Source of the DNA: Alopecurus myosuroides
Taxonomy: Eukaryota; Streptophyta; Magnoliopsida; Poales; Poaceae
Assembly (NCBI GenBank): GCA_028641055.1
Contig: CM054060.1
Location: forward strand, 59,743,852 to 59,807,851
Direction: 5' to 3'
Length of the DNA: 64,000 nucleotides
Shown here: piece by piece, positions 58,103-64,000 of the stretch
Numbering within the stretch: the stretch's first letter is position 1
Layout: every line of letters begins with the position of its first letter
Made by a program: the position numbers and the translations under genes
Notes under the pieces: generated by a model
The model's database searches: none
The model's input: only the letters and a program-made list of their open reading frames with translations
Told to the model about the DNA's origin: nothing

Positions 58103-58312
58103 TGAACGGATAGTATGGAAACCTATAGGGGGGAGGGGGTGAATAGGTGCTACAACCAATTTTAATTTATTTTCAAATTAAGGCTAGACACAAAGGTAAA
58201 TTATCTGGATATGCAACTATGGTGAATTTACCTATATGACAACAAAAACAACAATAAGCAAGGTACAAACACAAAGTAAAGGAGAGAGAACGAGGTAACC
58301 GATAATGGAAGC
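58103..58312 (-). repeat. 5' LTR of Copia element E, truncated by LTR D
   Basis: The start TGAACGGATAGTATGG and the following 200 bp match 41926-42130. It stops at 58312 where LTR D begins, and the remainder lies outside the window. Confidence 0.85.
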
Positions 58313-58633
58313 TGATACGTCATAAACGTATCCTTAATTTCTGATGTTCCATGTTGTTTTCATGTTATTTCCCATATGTTTGCTATACACTTTATGTCAT
58401 TTTTATCGATTTTCGAGACTAACCTATTAACAAAATGCCACAGAGCCAGTTCCCTATTTTCTTTTGTTTTTAGTTTCAGAAAAGTTATTCTGGAAATATT
58501 CTCGGAATTGGAAAATTCGAAGCCCGAAATTCTTAGAATTCTAGAAGGTTTCACAAAGTCCCGAAGAGACCCGGAGAGGGGCCAAGGGGGGCACACCATA
58601 GGGCAGCGCGCCCCCTGGCCGCGCCTGGGGGTG
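58313..58633 (+). repeat. LTR D, partial
   Basis: It starts TGATACGTCATAAACG and matches the first 320 bp of the A/B/F LTR type in plus orientation. Element C interrupts it at 58634. Its remainder and partner LTR are outside the window, so it may be a solo LTR or part of a full element. Confidence 0.8.
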
Positions 58634-60196
58634 TGATACGTCATAAATGTATCCCTAATTCCTAATGCTCCATGATCATATTATGCCAATTGCTACATGT
58701 TTTCTCCCTTATTTATAGCATTTTCATACGTTTTCTGGGACTAACCTATTAACAAGATGCCAAGTGTCAGTTCCCTGTTTTGTGCTGTTTTTGGTTTCAG
58801 AAAACTTGCTCTGTAAACATTCTCGGAATTGGACCCCACAAAGCCCGAAGTGCCTATTTTCCCCGGAAGTATCCAGAACACCGAAGAGGAGTCGAAGAGA
58901 GGAAACAGAGGGGCCACACCATGGGTTGGCGCGGGTCCCCCTGGCCGCGCCAGCTATGGGTGTGGGCCCCTTGGCCTCCACCGCCTCTGCCATTTCGCCT
59001 ATTTATCCCCCCGGATGGAAAACCCTAGGCACATGATCAAAATCCCGAAAAAGTTCTGCAGCCGCCATCATCGTCAACCCTAGATCAGGAGGGTTCTGGA
59101 GCTGTTTTCCGGCACCCTGCCGGAGAGGAAATCATCATCGGAGGCTTCTACATCACCATGCCTGCCTCCGGAGTGATGCGTGAGTAGTTCATCCCTGGAC
59201 TACGGGTCCATAACAGTAGCTAGATGGTTGTCTCCTCCTCATATGCCTCCATGTTTATATCTCGTGAGCTGCCTATCATGATCGAGATTGATCTTATGTA
59301 ATTCTATATGCTGTGTTTGCTGGGATCCGATGAATATTGACCTTATGCCAAGTTGATTATAGTCTTTATTGCATATGTTATTTGTGATCTTGCATGCTTT
59401 CCGTTGCTAGTGGTTGCTCTGGCCAAGTAGTTGCTAGTGACTCCAAGAGGGAGTATTTATGCTTGATAGTGGGTTCATGCCTCCTCGTTGCCTTGCTCGA
59501 GTGACAGAAACGTGAAGGGGGAGGATGTGTTGTTGCCATTAGGGAGAAAACAGCGGTGAGAGTACCCGCGTGTATAATCATTGCTTACATTACACACATT
59601 GCTTAATGCGATTATCTTTTGCTTGCAACTTAATACCTAAGGGGGTTCGGATGATAACCTGAGGGTGGATTATTAGTCATAGATGTAGATGGATTTCGGT
59701 CTATGTATTTTGTTGTAATGCCCGCACTAAATATCATAGTAGTCATCATGTTATAATGTGCACTACGGTGCAACCTTTATTTGTCAATTGCCCAGCTGTA
59801 ATTTGTTCACCCAACATGTTATTTTTATGGAGAGACACCACTAGTGAACCTATGAATCCCGGTCCATTTTCCACACTGTTAAACAAACCACAACAATTTC
59901 CTGCTCTCTTTACTTACTGTAAGCATACACTATTTTTCCACACTATACGTCTAATCTTTGTTTTCGAGATTGACAACCTCAGTGTACCGTTGGGGAAAAG
60001 TATTTTGGTTGTGTTGTGTGTAGGTTCCACGTTGTTGCTTACACCGGTGAAGCGCCAGCACCACCGTTAGTGGCATCAACCTTCCGAAGATCCTCTTTCT
60101 CCTACTGGATTGATAACCCTTGTTCTTAACTAAGGGGAAACTCCTACCGCTGTGCTCATCACACCCTCCTCTTGGGATATCCCAACGCAAGCATCA
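58634..60196 (+). repeat. 5' LTR of element C (1563 bp)
   Basis: It begins TGATACGTCATAAATG and ends GCATCA, 10 bp before the primer site. It belongs to a diverged subfamily of the A/B/D/F LTR, sharing GACTAACCTATTAACAA and the CAGTTCCCT blocks. Confidence 0.88.
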
Positions 60197-60206
60197 AAGA
60201 TTTTTC

Positions 60207-60220
60207 TGGCGCCGTTGCCA
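60207..60220 (+). other. Primer-binding site of element C (tRNA-Asp type)
   Basis: TGGCGCCGTTGCCA matches the complement of the plant tRNA-Asp 3' end over its first 13 bases. Unlike A and B there is only one copy. Confidence 0.8.
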
Positions 60221-60381
60221 GCGAGAAGGAAGTCTTCTGGCAAGGGGAGTCTCTCACTCTCAACCTCTTTATTTTGTTTATTGCCTTTTTTTTTTGTCTT
60301 GTTTTTCTTTTCTATATTAAAAACACAACAAAATTAGTTCTTATTCTAGTTGTTATTTTTGTTTTATCGTGCTCGCTATCA

Positions 60382-61708
60382 ATGTTTGATGTCTTTGAAA
60401 CTAGATCTTTTAGGAAAGGTGGGTTCACGGATGAACAACAAAAATATTATAAGGAACACCGCTTGTCACAAAAAGGGATACACTTACGGGAGAAAATTAA
60501 TAAATTGCATGACTATGCTAAAAACTTGTGCTCTACTTATAATATTACTTATTGCTTTGATAAATCTTGTTTATGTAGGAGGTATAAACACCTCCCTTTT
60601 AAATGTGAGTATAATGATAATGTTATCATATCTTCTTATGTTAAGGGAAATTATGAATTATATGATGTGGAACAAATTGAAGAATTTATTGCTTGGAAGG
60701 GTGCATTCGAAATTTCTTATTTACTTAAAAGTATAATGATGCACCTTATAAATATGAGATTTATGATATACTTGAATACTGCTTTGATAATTACAAGGAT
60801 TGTAATTACTACATAATAGAATATCTTAATAAATGATCTCAACCTAAGGAAGAGATTAATGTCTTGCAGGAGCCTATGGAAGAATAAATTGCTGAAACTG
60901 GAAGCTCATTGGATGAAGAAAAGGAGGAGAGTGATGATCAAGAGGAGTAAAATGGATCTACCCATGTCTACCTCCCAATGATAGTAACTCTTTAACTCAT
61001 AATTGTGATGATCCTATTGATTCTTTTGAAATATATCTTTTTTGATGAAGTTGATGCTTGCTATACTTGTGACCTTGATACTACTATGAAAGAAACTTGT
61101 GAAAATAATATTGCTACTGTTATTTATGATAATCCATGCTACTTTTATAAATCCTATAAGAATCCTCTATTTATTCCAACTATTGATATGCCTGATAATG
61201 AGGAAGTTTGTTTAGAAAATTTATATGATAATGCTCTTGATGATGGTCCTATGTTACTTGATGATATATATCATAATTATACTGAAAATAGGATTGCTAT
61301 AATGTGTCCTATAACTTTTATGAGTGATCGATCATCTTGTTTTTGTATTGCAAAAAGTGGGGAAAAGAGGAGCTGATTTTAAATTTTGATCCCACTATTT
61401 TTGAGCTTGATATGAATTGTGTGCTTTCATACCATGAAAAACATGCTTTATGTGATAATTATGTTGTTGAGTTTTTTCATGATGCTACTGGAAATTATTA
61501 TGAGAGAGTAAAATATGGTTGTAGGAATTTTCATGTTACTAAAACACCTCTATTTTTGTTGAAAGTTTTGAAGTTGCTCTTGTTGTACCTTCCCATGATT
61601 TCTAGTTTGAGCTTCTTTAATTTATTTCTTTACAAGATTCCTATGCATAGGAAGTGGGTTAGACTTAAATTTGTTTTGTACTTGCTTCTTGATCTCTCTT
61701 TTTCTTAA
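60382..61708 (+). pseudogene. Unrecognised ORF of element C (not gag, not pol)
   Basis: The reading frame begins at the ATG at 60382 (MFDVFETRSFRKGGFTDEQ). Segments in order are: a basic/aromatic part with HRLSQKGIHLREKINKLHDY; a Cys-rich stretch CFDKSCLCRRYKHLPFKC; EEFIAWKGAFEISYLLK; an acidic part near 60880-60950; DEVDACYTCDLDTTMKET; MPDNEEVCLENLYDNALDD; CPITFMSDRSSCFCIAKSG; ILNFDPTIFELDMNCVLSYHEK; and a hydrophobic C-terminus (61547-61708) with two possible membrane segments. At least two frame changes and several stops interrupt it. I do not recognise the family. It sits where A and B have gag. Confidence 0.55.
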
Positions 61709-61734
61709 CTCATATTTTCATGTGAGCATCTTCT

Positions 61735-63711
61735 CAATTTTTTAGGCCTAGCTGAAAGGCGTTAAAGAAAAGCGCTACCGGAAGACAACCCGTTTTATTT
61801 CTCTGTTTTTCTTTGTTTTCTTTGGTGTGATTTGCACCTGGGTGTTGTCTATCCTTAGTGACCCTGCTGTATCTTTTCTTTTGTGTTTTTGTTGAGCCAA
61901 GTAAAGACTCTAGTGGAAAGTTGACACTATATTTCGGATTTCTGCGCAGGAAACAAATGTCTTCTGTCCACTGTTAATTATGTATAAAACCAAAAAAAAT
62001 TCAAAATGATCTGAACTTTTTTGTTCTTAATCCTGGGCTATATACGCAACTTTTCTTAGTTTACCACTTTTTGATTTGAGCAACAGAAGATTTTCGAAAA
62101 AATTGATCTCTGCCTTCTGTTCTGTTTTGACAGATTTCAGCCAATTATTGCATTTGCATCTTAATCTCTTTCTTTTTGTGTTCTTTTGAGAAAAAGAGTT
62201 TTAAAAGAATTTGCGATAGTAGATAATGTGTTTTTTAGTGCTAGTCTTGTGTTGAAACTGAACCACGTGAGTTTATTATTTCGATTCCACTAACGTTGCT
62301 AATAAAAATTGTTAGAATTTTGGTGTGAAAGAAGTTTTCAAGGGTCAAGAGAAAAGGATGATATGATGTGATCAAGAAGAGTGAAAATACTAAGATTGGG
62401 GATGCTCCGGTGGTACATCCCAGAAAATTCCAAGAAGACTCAAGCGTCTAAGCTTGGGGATGCCCAAGGCATCCCCTTCTTCATCAACAAATTATCAGGT
62501 CACTTCTAGTGAAACTATATTTTTTATTCGGTCACACCTTATGTGCTTTACTTGGAGCATCTTTTATTTTTGTTTTCAGTTTGTTTTTATTCCTAATAAG
62601 CTTGATTGGACCCCAGCATTCTTTTATTGGAGAGTGACACGCTCCGCTTTTTCATGAGAATACATTGTATTCTTAGTCTCTGTTTGGCTGCTGCATTTAT
62701 TTAGCTTCTGTTTTGCATGCATCTCTTATCAGAGCTGTTAATTTTAGTAGTATTATATGAGTACTCTCATGTTTTCTTGTTGTATCATAAAGAGTATTTT
62801 TGTTAAAACATATCTTGTATGGTGCTTGTTGGTAAAAGAAAAATGCTGCTTGATGTAGAATTTATAACAATACTAGTAGAAGCTTGTATAGACTGTGCTA
62901 GACCTTTTTCATGCCATGCTAAATGTTATTTTAGTTTTAAAGCCTTGTGATTATTGAGTAGCATGAATAGCCTTAAATATCTGAGAGTGTTTAATATGTT
63001 TTGAAAGATTCAGGAGTTGTTCTTGTCATAGTAAAGCATCAATATATGGTTTTCTCTTTCGATTGTTTTATTTGGTTGACTTGGCGCATGCTCACACCAT
63101 GTTTATGACTACAAACCAGTCACGAATAGCCTCCATGACCACTTATTTTTCGAACTTTTGATACCGCTTATGCTTTAATTAATGATGCTTATGTCTCTAT
63201 GCATGATTATGACTCTTATGCTCTCTTGATATGTCGCTCCCAGTCTTTTGCTAGCCTCCACCTGTACTGAGTATGAAATTCTACTCGTGCATCCAACTCC
63301 TTAAACCAAAGTTTCCCCATTGTGTACACCATACCTACTTACATGTGGTATTTAACTGCCACTCCAAGTAAATTGCTCATGCGTTACCTTTAAAAACCTT
63401 CAAAATTAATCCTGCTTTGTGTTCTTGTTTTTGCTCATGAGGACGTCAATAGAGAATCTTTATCTCACTTGTTAATTGGATTTCACACCCTGGACTAGTG
63501 GCTTCATCCGCTTATCCAAATGATAGAAGAGCCGGTAGCGGGGTGCCCAGCCCCAAATTAATACAAACAAATTCTCTTCACTATTTTTGCCCCTGATCAT
63601 ATCAGTCAAAGCATAATTGTGTAAACAAAAGAGAAAGAGGGATCACCTCAGAAATTATTGTTTTATCGTTTACCTACTCGAGGACGAGTAGTAACTAAAC
63701 TTGGGGATGCT
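61735..63711 (+). other. Noncoding 3' internal region of element C
   Basis: About 2 kb begins GGCCTAGCTGAAAGGCGTTAAAG and ends at the purine-rich AAACTTGGGGATGCT before the 3' LTR. It is homologous to 1-1850 (element A, inverted) and 44708-47400 (element B, inverted). No credible gene is present in it, yet it is conserved in order across three elements. Confidence 0.8.
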
Positions 63712-64000
63712 TGATACGTCATACACTTATCCCTAATTTCTGATGCTCCATGATCATATTATGCCAATTGCTACATGTTTTCTCCCTTATTTGTAGCATT
63801 TTCATACGTTTTCCGGGACTAACCTATTAACAAGATGCCAAGTGCCAGTTCCCTATTTTCTGCTGTTTTTGGTTTCAGAAAAGTTGTTCTGGAATCATTC
63901 TCGAAATTGGACCCCACAAAGCCCGAAGTGCCTATTTTCCCCGGAAGCATCCAGAACACTGAAGAGGAGTCGAAGAGGGGCAACAGGGGGGCCACACCAT
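63712..64000 (+). repeat. 3' LTR of element C, start only
   Basis: TGATACGTCATACACTTATC and the next 270 bp match the first part of the 5' LTR at 58634 with scattered differences. The window ends inside it. Confidence 0.88.

Larger units (their letters stand above)
41926..58312 (-). mobile_element. Copia retrotransposon E, nested and degenerate
   Basis: The order on the minus strand is 5' LTR (58312-58103, cut by LTR D), primer site (58100-58089), gag, protease, integrase, reverse transcriptase, RNase H, extra ORF region, polypurine tract (49963-49948) and 3' LTR (49947-49807 plus 43135-41926, split by element B). The gag-protease-integrase-RT order is that of Ty1/Copia. The coding region holds many frameshifts and stops. 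The left flank ends CAAGG; the matching duplication would be outside the window. Confidence 0.9.
58634..64000 (+). mobile_element. LTR retrotransposon C with an atypical coding region, partial
   Basis: The 5' LTR is 58634-60196, the internal region 60197-63711, and the 3' LTR begins at 63712 and runs off the window. The 5' leader (60197-60370) and the long 3' noncoding part (61735-63711) are clearly related to elements A and B, but the coding block between them is unrelated to gag. No RT or integrase is seen. It is inserted in LTR D. Confidence 0.88.

Noticed and set aside
60350..60736. A second plus-strand ORF of 128 codons in element C
   Set aside because: It overlaps the 60382 frame, is rich in Met/Leu/Ile from AT bias, and does not continue into the downstream segments.
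1..64000. tRNA genes suggested by tRNA-Asp-like sequence
   Set aside because: All such matches are 13-17 bp primer-binding sites beside LTRs; no cloverleaf-length tRNA sequence accompanies them.

Overview
The window is nuclear DNA from a grass, most likely a Triticeae cereal (wheat, barley or Aegilops type). The evidence is one intact, 21-exon plant housekeeping gene embedded in nested LTR retrotransposons, an L1-type LINE, CACTA elements and MITEs whose termini resemble those common in Triticeae genomes. No species can be named from sequence alone. No prokaryotic, organellar, rRNA or tRNA features were seen.

The only complete host gene found is SPT5 (minus strand, 27475-34326). I resolved 21 exons that join into a 1052-residue frame with an acidic N-terminus, an NGN domain, KOW domains, a proline-rich C-terminal repeat region and a terminal KOW. 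A telo-box lies just upstream of the ATG. Its last exon and 3' flank have been duplicated downstream of the gene. One diverged copy is split over 10416-10833 and 23050-25060 by a LINE and a CACTA insertion. A still older copy of part of the flank is at 6678-7470.

Left part (1-25.7 kb): a minus-strand gag/protease-type LTR element (A) has its 5' LTR at 2989-4578 and is inserted in a Copia LTR fragment. It is followed by a Tourist-type MITE, a Mutator-type MITE with 9-bp target duplication, a 1.25-kb CACTA miniature, a GC-rich unassigned repeat and a 5'-truncated LINE (10834-15632). Next comes a complete 7.3-kb CACTA transposon (15703-23046) with an uninterrupted TNP2-type transposase, a captured FAR1/FRS fragment and a second GC-rich ORF. 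A hAT-type MITE and a Copia LTR-like fragment close this part.

Right part (35.7-64 kb): a PIF/Harbinger-type element carries only a Myb/trihelix-like protein gene (35767-38000). A Tourist-type MITE and a second Harbinger-like element follow; the latter is interrupted by a solo LTR (39807-41396) and by a Copia retrotransposon E (41926 to at least 58312, minus strand). E holds element B (43136-49801) in its 3' LTR. Its 5' LTR is hit by LTR D (58313), which is in turn hit by element C (58634 to beyond the window). Insertions A, B, C, D and F belong to one broad LTR family with a tRNA-Asp-type primer site; A, B and C keep similar untranslated regions but carry three different coding modules.
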